From Novosphingobium fuchskuhlense (GTDB lineage Bacteria > Pseudomonadota > Alphaproteobacteria > Sphingomonadales > Sphingomonadaceae): 64,000 nt of DNA. Made by a program: the position numbers and the translations under genes. Location of the stretch: contig NZ_KQ954244.1 in the NCBI RefSeq assembly GCF_001519075.1, positions 1,133,934 through 1,197,933 of the forward strand, given 5' to 3'. The notes beneath the pieces are model-generated. The model searched no databases. It was given only the letters and a program-made list of their open reading frames with translations, and was not told the origin of the DNA. Below are positions 45,442 to 53,045 of this stretch, in pieces. Positions within the stretch are counted from its first letter, which is position 1. Every line of letters begins with the position of its first letter.

Positions 45442-45470
45442 GGCCCCGGCCCGAACGGCCGGGGCCTTTT
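45442..45470 (+). terminator. Rho-independent terminator after DUF736
   Basis: A perfect 10-base GC-rich stem (GGCCCCGGCC with GGCCGGGGCC), 5-base loop and TTTT, starting 11 bases after the DUF736 stop. Confidence 0.9.
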
Positions 45471-45615
45471 GGCGCTTGGGCGACCGAATCAGTTCTACCC
45501 GCAGTGACACTTGAGACGCGGTGCGAACCGTTCACGGCGAAGAATTTGAGTAGCAATCCGCCCAAGAGCGACTAATATAGCCGTAGTTCTGGCGTGTGCG
45601 CTCGCACCGGTGGGA

Positions 45616-45635
45616 GGTGATCATGCATGATCACC
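45616..45635. promoter_or_regulatory. 20-base perfect palindrome over the XRE gene start
   Basis: GGTGATCATGCATGATCACC is fully self-complementary. It covers the end of the ribosome binding site (GGGAGGTGA) and the ATG at 45627. It can act as a DNA operator for the encoded regulator, or as an mRNA hairpin that hides the start site. Confidence 0.75.
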
Positions 45636-45881
45636 GCTCGACAATCGCGGGCCGCACGCGCGTTGCTGGGATGGACACAGGAGACGCTCGCTGACAGGGC
45701 CCAAGTATCACTGACCGCGCTCAAGCGCCTCGAATCCGAAAGCGGACTCGATGTGTACGAGACAACGCGCGATCAGGTACGCAGGGCGTTTGAATCAGCT
45801 GGCATCGTCCTTCTGTCCACCGACAAGGGCGAAGGTGTTCTGCGGCTTCATGAAGGTAACACCCCCAAACCGCGCGCGTAG
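45627..45881 (+). CDS. XRE-type helix-turn-helix regulator
   Basis: An 84-residue Cro/CI-type DNA-binding protein (ITARQSRAARALLGWTQETLADRAQVSLTALKRLES). It resembles small regulators beside ICE transfer genes that repress or activate conjugation. GGGAGGTGA lies upstream and the start codon sits inside a 20-base palindrome, strongly suggesting autoregulation. Confidence 0.88.
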   Translation: MITARQSRAARALLGWTQETLADRAQVSLTALKRLESESGLDVYETTRDQVRRAFESAGIVLLSTDKGEGVLRLHEGNTPKPRA

Positions 45882-46006
45882 TTTCCGTTGGGCAATTGTT
45901 AACGCGCTCACACCATTTTGGTGGTATCTGTCGCAAGTCAAAGACAGCGGCGAAAGCGATCGGCAAACACAACACGCGCGCTTGCCCTGGCTCAAGGGGG
46001 CCAACC

Positions 46007-46273
46007 ATGTCGCAATTTCTTGATGAGCCACCGCAGAGCGAGGGCCTGACTGATTACGACCGTGAGCACATGAAGCTCTATCTGCGCCTGCTCGACGCTG
46101 CTCGAGATGGCGCAGACTGGCGCGAAGCTGCGCGTATCCTGTTTGGTGTCGACCCGGACGCCGAGCCGACACGCTACCAGCGCATGCATGACACGCACCT
46201 TGCTCGCGCCCGCTGGATGAGCGAGACCGGCTACCGGCTTCTCGCCAACGAAAAGCAGCCGCATCAGCCGTGA
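46007..46273 (+). CDS. DUF2285-type small protein (88 residues)
   Basis: An 88-residue protein with the DUF2285-like core MKLYLRLLDAARDGADWREAARILFG and MHDTHLARARWMSETGYRLL, a family of predicted DNA-binding regulators linked to ICE transfer regions. ATG 46007 follows AAGGGGG. It precedes a longer DUF2285 relative that is frameshifted. Confidence 0.8.
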   Translation: MSQFLDEPPQSEGLTDYDREHMKLYLRLLDAARDGADWREAARILFGVDPDAEPTRYQRMHDTHLARARWMSETGYRLLANEKQPHQP

Positions 46274-46377
46274 TGCCGCCGCGGCATCGCATGATGCCGT
46301 GAAACAGGCTTCCCAGACGGCGCGCTTCGCGGAATTCTGATCCTCCTGCAATCGATTGAGCTGTAGGGAGAATCGCA

Positions 46378-47131
46378 ATGATGCCCGATGCCTCACATTG
46401 GCGCGCCGCCAGTAGGTATGATCACGTCGACATATTGTCAGGATCGGGCCTTGCCTGGGAGTGGCTGCGACGCAACGAAGCCTATAACGAAGACTTCGAG
46501 ACTTTTTCCACCCACATAGAGGAGGCCTCCACGCTCACGGCAAAGATCCGCGAGCGCTGGAGGTTGCGATTTCCCGATCAGTCCCGACCTCGATCCCGCC
46601 GCTGCATCGGTCTTCTGGCTGCCAGAAGACGATACCAGCGTGGTTATCCTGGGGCCCGAGCCCAAGGTTTTGAAGTCAGGGCGACCGCCTCGGCCATTTG
46701 ATCTCGGCCATATTGAGCGCGACGAGCAAGGCATCCACGGGTTGGTTCAGCTGAGTCCGGTCGACCGCATTCAAGTCCTCGCCACCGGCGGCCCGCCGAT
46801 GGCAGCCGTCATCCCTCTCGACACAGATGGCTTTGCCCGGCTCGACGCAGTCTATCGCCTGCTTGCCGCCATCCATGGCCGGCGCATTCCGCCCGATAAG
46901 CGCCTGACGCCCCAGCAACGCGGCCGGGCGCGGCACATGCTGCGCGCCTTCGACGCCGCGCGCGACGGCGCCACCCAGCTGGACATCGCTCGCATCCTTT
47001 TCCGCACAGGCGCGCTCAGTCGCGATGAATGGCAGGCGTCCTCAGTCCGCCATGTCATCAAGACCCTGCTGCGCGATGCCCGCGCCATGGTCGCGGGCGG
47101 CTATCGCCGCCTGCTGCGCCCGCGCCGCTGA
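46378..47131 (+). pseudogene. DUF6499-DUF2285 regulator, frameshifted
   Basis: The first frame (46378 onward) gives an N-terminal domain DHVDILSGSGLAWEWLRRNEAYNEDF, typical of DUF6499. After TTT CCC at 46570-46575 the similarity continues one base later (ISPDLDPAAASVFWLPEDD), reaching a DUF2285 C-terminal domain (RLTPQQRGRARHMLRAFDAARDGATQLDIARILF) that ends at 47131. A single extra G at about 46576 explains it. It may be a broken gene, a sequencing error, or two genes; both halves are otherwise intact. GGGAG lies upstream of the start. Confidence 0.75.
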
Positions 47132-47275
47132 TCATCAGCTTGCGCTCCCTTCCCGGTGGGCGAATTTGATACCCCAAAACTTCGCCCTGCACCCTGCCAG
47201 ATTCGCTTCGCCATCGTGGCCTGCATCCGCCGCACTCCAGCGGCGGCATCCCGCCCAGCCACGAAAGGCCGATCC

Positions 47276-47557
47276 ATGCACCCCAATCTCGCCGCTTTGC
47301 CGCCGCGCTTCCTGCGCACCAAGGAAGCCGCACAATTTCTGAGCCTGTCGGCGCGCACGCTGGAAAAACATCGCACCTACGGCACCGGCCCCGCCTACAA
47401 GAAGCTGGGCGGCCGGGTTGTCTATGCGATCGATGATCTGCAAGCCTGGGCCGAACGCGGCGCCGTCACCTCGACGTCCGATCCGCGCGGCCAGGTGCTC
47501 CCCGCCAAGCGGCATTACCCCGCGCCCGAAACCGCGATCAGCCGCTTCGCCCGCTGA
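47276..47557 (+). CDS. AlpA-like HTH protein before repA
   Basis: A 93-residue protein with a MerR/excisionase-type HTH (RFLRTKEAAQFLSLSARTLEKHRTYGTGPAYKKLGGRVVYAIDDLQAWAERG). Such a gene is regularly found just before RepA-type genes in this ICE class and is thought to control replication or transfer genes. ATG 47276 has AAAGG upstream. The repA gene starts 18 bases after its stop. Confidence 0.82.
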   Translation: MHPNLAALPPRFLRTKEAAQFLSLSARTLEKHRTYGTGPAYKKLGGRVVYAIDDLQAWAERGAVTSTSDPRGQVLPAKRHYPAPETAISRFAR

Positions 47558-47575
47558 TCGCCGGACCTCGTCGCG

Positions 47576-48733
47576 ATGCGGCACCAATCCCCACAGGAAC
47601 GCGGGCAACTCGATCTCTTCCGGGCATTGCCCGGCGAGTTCGCCGTCCGGGATGCGCAGGATCTCATGGCCTATCCCTTCTTCTCGCTCTCAAAATCCCA
47701 TCGCATCGCACCGATCGACTTTACGTCCGGTGCGGTGACCATCAGGGTCGAGGCCGTGCCCGACCATGGGATGGCAACGATCTGGGATGCCGACATCCTG
47801 ATCTGGGCTGCCAGCCAGATCGTCGAGGCGCGTGACGCAGGTCTGCGCACCTCGCGCCTGCTGGCCGCCACCCCCTATGAAATCCTGCGTTTCATCGGCC
47901 GTCGAACCGGCGCGCGCGATTATCAGCGGCTCAAAGCCGCGCTCGACCGGCTTCAGTCGACCACCGTGTCCACGACGCTGCGCCAGGCAGCCGAAGGGCG
48001 CCGGCACCGCTTCTCGTGGATCAACGAGTGGAAGGAACGCACTGATGGCTTCGGCCGCGCCGATGGCATCGAACTGATCATCCCCGACTGGTTCTATAAT
48101 TGCGTGCTCGATGATGCGCTCGTGCTCACCATCGACCGGGCTTATTTCGATCTCACGGGCGGGCTCGAACGCTGGCTCTATCGCATCGTGCGCAAACACG
48201 GCGGCCATCAGCGCCGGGGCTGGCGCTTTGACCTTCGCCATCTTCACCAAAAGTCCGGCTCCCTCTCGGTCTTCAAGCGCTTCGTGTTCGAGCTGCGCGA
48301 CATCATCCGCCGCCAGCCCCTGCCGGGTTACACATTGCGCCTCGAAGGCGCCGTGGGCGGCCGGATGATGCTCGCTTTCGAGCCTGCCGCGCCCTGTGGA
48401 CAAGCTGTGGATAGTTTCGTGCTATCGGGAACCCTGGGGCACGTGCCATCGGGAACCGCAGGCACATGCTATCGGGAACCGAAACAGGGTGTAAACCGCT
48501 CTGCGACAAGCGAAATTCGGCCCCTTAACTTAGACTCTAACATAGAATCTAACTTTAGAACGCGCGCGCGAGCCGTTGAAACCCTGATTCAGAGCACAGC
48601 CCGGGCGCTGAATGCCCGTGGATCTCGCGATCGCAGCGCCGCGCCACAGGCAAGGTTGCAGGCTGCCAGCAAAGCGCAGCCGGACGCGCCCGAGCTGCCC
48701 TTCGACCCCAGCGCCAAAGGCACGGGCGCATGA
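47576..48733 (+). CDS. repA: Replication initiator protein A (RPA family)
   Basis: A 385-residue protein of the plasmid replication initiator RepA/RPA family: YPFFSLSKSHRIAPIDF, GMATIWDADILIWAASQIVEARD, YEILRFIGRRTGARDYQRLKAALDRLQSTTV and ELIIPDWFYN with GGLERWLYRIVRKHGG. In ICEs such genes permit limited autonomous replication after excision. The last third is different: it is encoded over DNA that contains two DnaA-box-like sites, three direct repeats and an AT-rich stretch, so the C-terminus is probably shaped by the origin rather than by protein function. It ends at an ATGA with a possible downstream start at 48730. Confidence 0.9.
   Translation: MRHQSPQERGQLDLFRALPGEFAVRDAQDLMAYPFFSLSKSHRIAPIDFTSGAVTIRVEAVPDHGMATIWDADILIWAASQIVEARDAGLRTSRLLAATPYEILRFIGRRTGARDYQRLKAALDRLQSTTVSTTLRQAAEGRRHRFSWINEWKERTDGFGRADGIELIIPDWFYNCVLDDALVLTIDRAYFDLTGGLERWLYRIVRKHGGHQRRGWRFDLRHLHQKSGSLSVFKRFVFELRDIIRRQPLPGYTLRLEGAVGGRMMLAFEPAAPCGQAVDSFVLSGTLGHVPSGTAGTCYREPKQGVNRSATSEIRPLNLDSNIESNFRTRARAVETLIQSTARALNARGSRDRSAAPQARLQAASKAQPDAPELPFDPSAKGTGA
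48395..48562 (+). other. oriV: Putative vegetative origin inside repA
   Basis: Two DnaA-box-like 9-mers, TGTGGACAA (48395-48403) and TGTGGATAG (48406-48414), each differ from TGTGGATAA by one base. Three copies of a 15-base direct repeat (ATCGGGAACC core) start at 48419, 48443 and 48466, with 23-24 base periods. An AT-rich stretch with TCTAAC repeats follows (about 48524-48562). This order is typical of an iteron origin with an unwinding element. Confidence 0.65.
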
Positions 48734-48846
48734 GCGCGCTCCATCCTTACGCGCCGTCCAGCCAGCCCGGCGACAACGCCCACCAGTGCGGCGAGCCTGA
48801 GCCGCTCTCACACAGCGATCAACCTCCTTCCTCCCGGAGAACCCGC

Positions 48847-49368
48847 ATGACCGACACCGCAGCCATGCGCGCAGCGGACTTTTGCGCAGCCCGTGCGCAG
48901 TCCGCTGACAACCGCACCCATGTCGAACTCACCTGGATCGAAAAGCGTATCGAGAACTGGATTCTCTTCGGCCGCGAGGTTGGCGAACAGATCCTCGACC
49001 GCCGCCGCCGCGTGCTGTCTTTCCGGCCCGGCAGCGTTCTCGCCTTCGTGCGCTGGTCCGCAAACGACTATGGCACGGTGTTCTCGCGCATCGACATCCT
49101 GCGCGCCGTGCAGCCTGGCGAGCCTTACCAGACACTGCCCTTCGTGCAGCCCGGCGGCGAGATCCTGCTCACCTGCGAAGGCTGGCCAAAGGTCGAGAAG
49201 GTGCTCCAGCACATCGACGCGATCGAGGCAGCCGGCGTCGATGCTTGCGAGGTCTCGCCCGACCATTGGCGTCATGTCGGGGGCCGTCTCAGCGTCAATC
49301 TCGAACCGCGCGCCTACACAATCGAGCGCCATCACGCCTGGCTCAAGCGCCGGAGGATCGAGGGATGA
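48847..49368 (+). CDS. DUF2840 family protein
   Basis: A 173-residue protein of the DUF2840 family, linked to the ICE transfer region, function unknown. Blocks are HVELTWIEKRIENWILFGREVGEQILDRRRRVLSF and VRWSANDYGTVFSRIDILRA. ATG 48847 is preferred because GGAGAA lies seven bases upstream and it gives the usual length; an in-frame ATG at 48730 overlaps the repA stop but adds a low-complexity stretch. Its stop overlaps the traF start (ATGA). Confidence 0.85.
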   Translation: MTDTAAMRAADFCAARAQSADNRTHVELTWIEKRIENWILFGREVGEQILDRRRRVLSFRPGSVLAFVRWSANDYGTVFSRIDILRAVQPGEPYQTLPFVQPGGEILLTCEGWPKVEKVLQHIDAIEAAGVDACEVSPDHWRHVGGRLSVNLEPRAYTIERHHAWLKRRRIEG

Positions 49369-49910
49369 CCCGCTTCGGATATGTCATGGTGACCTATTTC
49401 GGTGGGATAGGCATCGCCGCCGCATCGCTCGTCACCGTGCCGGTGAAGTTGCTGTGGAACGCCACCGCCAGCACGCCGGTCGGGCTCTATAGCCTTGGTG
49501 CGGCGGATCACTTGAAGCGCGGCGATCTTGTCGCCGTCATGCCGGACAAGGGCCTTGCCGACTTCATAGTGGGGCGCGGCTATATCGGGCGGGGCGTGCC
49601 GCTGCTGAAGCACATCGCGGCCCTATCCGGCGACAGCGTGTGTCGGCGCGACAACCACGTGACGGTCAATGGCCGGGTTACTGCAGAAGCCTTGGCACGC
49701 GACCACCTCGGACGACCCTTGCCCGTCTGGCGAGGCTGCCGGCGCCTGTCGGACGGCGAGATCTTCCTGCTGAACAGCGGCGTCCGCGACAGCCTCGATG
49801 GCCGCTACTTCGGCGTACTGAAGCTAAGGGCCATCCTCGGCAAAGCGACCCCGCTCTACACCGATCCTGCTGGCAACGGCCACTTCGTCTGGCGTGCCAC
49901 ATCGCACTGA
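49365..49910 (+). CDS. traF: S26-family signal peptidase TraF
   Basis: A 181-residue inner membrane peptidase of the TraF type that processes the conjugative pilin (TrbC). One N-terminal membrane segment (GIGIAAASLVTVPVKLLW) is followed by the catalytic Ser region NATASTPVGLYSL and the Lys region LLKHIAALSGDSV, then LNSGVRDSLDGRYFG. The start overlaps the DUF2840 stop. Confidence 0.9.
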   Translation: MTRFGYVMVTYFGGIGIAAASLVTVPVKLLWNATASTPVGLYSLGAADHLKRGDLVAVMPDKGLADFIVGRGYIGRGVPLLKHIAALSGDSVCRRDNHVTVNGRVTAEALARDHLGRPLPVWRGCRRLSDGEIFLLNSGVRDSLDGRYFGVLKLRAILGKATPLYTDPAGNGHFVWRATSH

Positions 49911-49944
49911 CCCTTTCCAAACCCGCAAACCAACGGAGGTTTTC

Positions 49945-50280
49945 ATGTCGCAGATTGGCCAATTTACCCGCACACCTTCCGGCTTTGTCGGGCGCTTGCA
50001 CACGCTCACGCTCGACGCTGAAATCGCCATCCTCACCGAGAACCCCAGCGATTGCGAAAACGCTCCCGATTACCGCGTCCGTCTCGGCGGTGACGATGGA
50101 CCCGAAATTGGCGCGGGCTGGAATCGCACCGGTGAGCGCGCCGGCGCTTTCATCGCGCTGGTGATCGACGATCCCAGCTTCGCGCAGACAATCCGCCCGA
50201 ACCTCTTTTGCGACGATGACACTGGCCATGCCTGGTCGCTGCGCTGGAGCCGTCTGGCGCGCCGCGAAGGTCGGGACTGA
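49945..50280 (+). CDS. DUF736 family protein, copy 2
   Basis: A 111-residue DUF736 protein, clearly related to the one at 45104 (SQIGQFTRTPSGFVGRLHTL..., ENAPDYRVRLGG, GPEIGAGWNRTGER, WSLRWSRL) but diverged. CGGAGG lies upstream. It sits between traF and the lytic transglycosylase, where this family is commonly found. Confidence 0.9.
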   Translation: MSQIGQFTRTPSGFVGRLHTLTLDAEIAILTENPSDCENAPDYRVRLGGDDGPEIGAGWNRTGERAGAFIALVIDDPSFAQTIRPNLFCDDDTGHAWSLRWSRLARREGRD

Positions 50281-50284
50281 CACG

Positions 50285-51001
50285 ATGCGCCGCACCTTCC
50301 TTCCTCTCCTTACCGGCCTCGTCTTTGCCTGCGCAGCGCCCAGGCCGGCGGCTGCGCAAACCACTGCCGGACCTAGGTCCTTTTCGATCGACCCGCTCGG
50401 CACGGCGATTGCCGAAGCCGCGCAGCGCTTCGCGCTTCCCGCGACCTGGATCCGCGCCATCGTTCGCGCCGAAAGCAACAGCAATCCGCGCGCGACCTCC
50501 CCAAAGGGCGCCATCGGACTGATGCAACTCATGCCCGCGACATGGTCAAAGTTGCGTCTCGTCCACGGGCTTGGCGGCGATCCCTATGATCCGCACGACA
50601 ACATCATCGCCGGTTCTGCCTACATCCGGACGCTGTTCGACCGCTATGGAACGCCGGGCTGGATCGCCGCCTATAACGCTGGCCCTGCTCGCTACGAGGC
50701 ATGGCTCAGGGGCCGACCGCTGCCGAGCGAAACCCGCGCCTATGTCGCAACCGTGGCGCCCAATCTGGCGGAAGGCGGTATCCTGCAACGCGCCCGAACT
50801 GCGATCATTCTGCGCATCGACTGGACCCGATCTCCGCTCTTTGTTGCTCAACAACGGGATGCGGCGGCTGCCACCCCACTGCCACGTGAACGCATGCCGA
50901 GCGAGGCAGCAAAGCCGCCGATCTCGGGCGCTGACCCTGCCAAAGCACCACGCTCGAACGGCCTGTTTGTGGCGCGCGGCGATCAGGGAACCCGGCCATG
51001 A
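50285..51001 (+). CDS. Lytic transglycosylase of the conjugation apparatus
   Basis: A 238-residue SLT-type transglycosylase that opens peptidoglycan for the mating channel. A signal peptide (FLPLLTGLVFACAAPRPAAAQ) is followed by the catalytic Glu in IVRAESNSNPRATSPKGAIGLMQLMP (near residue 62) and YNAGP. The C-terminal tail is Pro/Ala-rich. A strong terminator hairpin lies downstream, before the relaxase gene. Confidence 0.92.
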   Translation: MRRTFLPLLTGLVFACAAPRPAAAQTTAGPRSFSIDPLGTAIAEAAQRFALPATWIRAIVRAESNSNPRATSPKGAIGLMQLMPATWSKLRLVHGLGGDPYDPHDNIIAGSAYIRTLFDRYGTPGWIAAYNAGPARYEAWLRGRPLPSETRAYVATVAPNLAEGGILQRARTAIILRIDWTRSPLFVAQQRDAAAATPLPRERMPSEAAKPPISGADPAKAPRSNGLFVARGDQGTRP

Positions 51002-51162
51002 AGCCTAGAGGGTGCCTTCGCGAACTAGCGGGCTTTGGCGATATCTGGCGTGAGGTCAGGTGGGGCAGAAGAAACACGACTGATAGATTGCTAGATAAAA
51101 GCCCATTCCCGAATTCACCCAACCCTCTGACGAGGCTTGTCTTTTTCGGCGCATGTCGGTCG

Positions 51163-51188
51163 GCGCTGTGCATGCACAGCGCTTTTTT
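51163..51188 (+). terminator. 20-base palindrome with T6, upstream of the relaxase gene
   Basis: GCGCTGTGCATGCACAGCGC is a perfect palindrome followed directly by TTTTTT (51183-51188). It ends 60 bases before the relaxase ATG. It fits a Rho-independent terminator for the transglycosylase transcript. Because it lies next to the relaxase gene, a role as an oriT inverted repeat should also be considered. Confidence 0.7.
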
Positions 51189-51248
51189 CAAGCGAATTCA
51201 GAGCTCTTCCATGCACACATGGCCATTTGGCCCAGCCAGGTGGCCGCA

Positions 51249-53030
51249 ATGACCACCGAAGACAGCGATCTGCACATCCGGCCAGGGCGCAGCCGCTCAG
51301 CCGGCAATGCCAACCGCAACGTCATTCAACAGGTGCTACGCGCCGCGCAACGAGCCGGGCATGTATCCCTTTCTGCCATCCCGGGGCTTGTCGCAGGTCG
51401 GTATGCCGGATCAACCTTTGGCCGTGGGCGCACCAGCTTCAGCCGCAACCGGCTGTTCGGTTCCAACCGGAGGGTCGTCATCAAGGCCCGCATCGTCCGC
51501 CATAAGGGCCGCGCTTTCAGCGCGGCTCCCTTGTCGGCGCACCTGTCTTACCTCAAGCGCGAGGGCGTCAGCCGGGACGGCGAAAGGGGCGTCCCCTTTG
51601 ACGGGGCGTCCGACCGAGCTGATGACATCGGCTTTGCCCGCCGCTGCGACGAGGATCGCCACCACTTCCGCTTCATCATCTCGCCGGAAGACGCGGGCCA
51701 AATGGAAGACCTCAAGGCTTTCACGCGCGATCTTGCGGAGCAAATGCAATCCGATCTCGGCACCCGGCTCGACTGGGTCGCCGTCGAGCACTGGAACACC
51801 GAACATCCCCATGTTCACCTGCTGGTGCGCGGTGTCGACGATACCGGCGGCGATCTTGTGATTGCGCGCGATTACATCAGCCATGGGCTGCGTTCGCGCG
51901 CCGAAGAGCTGACCGAAATCGAACTTGGCCCCAAGCCCGAACACGAAATCCGCGTAGCTCTCGAAAAGGACATCACTGCCGAGCGCTGCACCCGGCTTGA
52001 TCGGGAGCTTCGCCTGGCCGCCGATGACCTCGGTCACCTCGATCTACGCCCCGATCAAACCGGCATCGCCGATCCGGAAATCCGCCGGCTCATGGTCGGC
52101 CGTGCCCGGCATCTCGAAACCATGGGTCTCGCGCGCCCAATCAGCTCGGGGGAATGGATGCTGCGCCCCGATGCCGAGGAACGCCTGCGCGATCTAGGCC
52201 AGCGCGGCGACATCATCAAGACCATGCATCAGGCGCTCGCCCGTCGCGGCGAGGAACGCGCGCTCGCCGATTATGTCATCGATACGGGGCGCAGTGCGAC
52301 GCCCATCGTCGGACGCCTCATCGACCGCGGCCTCCACAATGAGCTTACCGGCGAAGCCTATGCGGTCATCGATGCGACCGATGGTCGGGCCCACCACATA
52401 CGCCTGCGCGGCATCGAAGCCTTCGAACACGCCCCACCAATCGGCGGGATCACGGAGGTACGACGGTTTGGTGGGCCCGATGACCCGAGGCCGACCTTGC
52501 AGCTTGCCAACCGTTCCGACCTCGATCTCGCCGCCCAAGTGAAAGCACCGGGCGCGACCTGGCTCGATCATCGGCTCGTCGAGCGTGACCGCATGCCACT
52601 GGCTATGGTGGGCTTTGGCCAGGAAGTGCGCGAAGCCATGAAGACGCGGGCCGAACATCTGGTGGCTGAGGGGCTGGCCCGCCGCGAAGGCCAGCGCATC
52701 CTTCTGCAACCGAACCTGCTCGCCAATCTCCGCCGGCGCGAGTTGGACGTCGCGGGCAAAAGCCTCGCGGCAGAAACCGGGCTTACCCACATTCCCGCCA
52801 AAGCGGGCCAGCGCCTGTCCGGCATCTATCGTCGGCCGGTCAATCTCAGCTCGGGTCGCTTTGCCCTCATCGAAGTCATGACCGGCGACGGCGGCCTCGG
52901 CTTCCAGCTCGTGCCCTGGAGCCGGGAGATCGAGAAGAAGCTCGGCCAGCAAATCACCGGAACCCACCGCTCGGACGGCGGCATCGAATGGAGCCTGGGC
53001 CGCAAGCGCGTCCTCGGGCTCGGCATTTAA
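51249..53030 (+). CDS. DUF3363-type relaxase (VirD2-like)
   Basis: A 593-residue relaxase that nicks oriT and leads the strand to the recipient. The N-terminal third has the basic RRVVIKARIVRHKGRAFSAAPLSAHLSYLKREG and the metal His cluster HWNTEHPHVHLLVRG (near residues 181-190), followed by ARDYISHGLRSRAEEL. The remainder is the DUF3363 C-terminal region. ATG 51249 has AGGTGG upstream; the frame continues to 51153 but crosses the terminator hairpin. traG follows after 15 bases. Confidence 0.9.
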   Translation: MTTEDSDLHIRPGRSRSAGNANRNVIQQVLRAAQRAGHVSLSAIPGLVAGRYAGSTFGRGRTSFSRNRLFGSNRRVVIKARIVRHKGRAFSAAPLSAHLSYLKREGVSRDGERGVPFDGASDRADDIGFARRCDEDRHHFRFIISPEDAGQMEDLKAFTRDLAEQMQSDLGTRLDWVAVEHWNTEHPHVHLLVRGVDDTGGDLVIARDYISHGLRSRAEELTEIELGPKPEHEIRVALEKDITAERCTRLDRELRLAADDLGHLDLRPDQTGIADPEIRRLMVGRARHLETMGLARPISSGEWMLRPDAEERLRDLGQRGDIIKTMHQALARRGEERALADYVIDTGRSATPIVGRLIDRGLHNELTGEAYAVIDATDGRAHHIRLRGIEAFEHAPPIGGITEVRRFGGPDDPRPTLQLANRSDLDLAAQVKAPGATWLDHRLVERDRMPLAMVGFGQEVREAMKTRAEHLVAEGLARREGQRILLQPNLLANLRRRELDVAGKSLAAETGLTHIPAKAGQRLSGIYRRPVNLSSGRFALIEVMTGDGGLGFQLVPWSREIEKKLGQQITGTHRSDGGIEWSLGRKRVLGLGI

Positions 53031-53045
53031 CCAGAAGGAACGCTC

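Noticed and set aside
46570..46580. Programmed +1 frameshift
   Set aside because: TTT CCC GAT is not an established slippery site with a stop codon or stimulator; a simple insertion is more likely.
50998..51252. 84-codon frame overlapping the transglycosylase stop by ATGA
   Set aside because: No family content, and it runs through the palindrome and T6 terminator.
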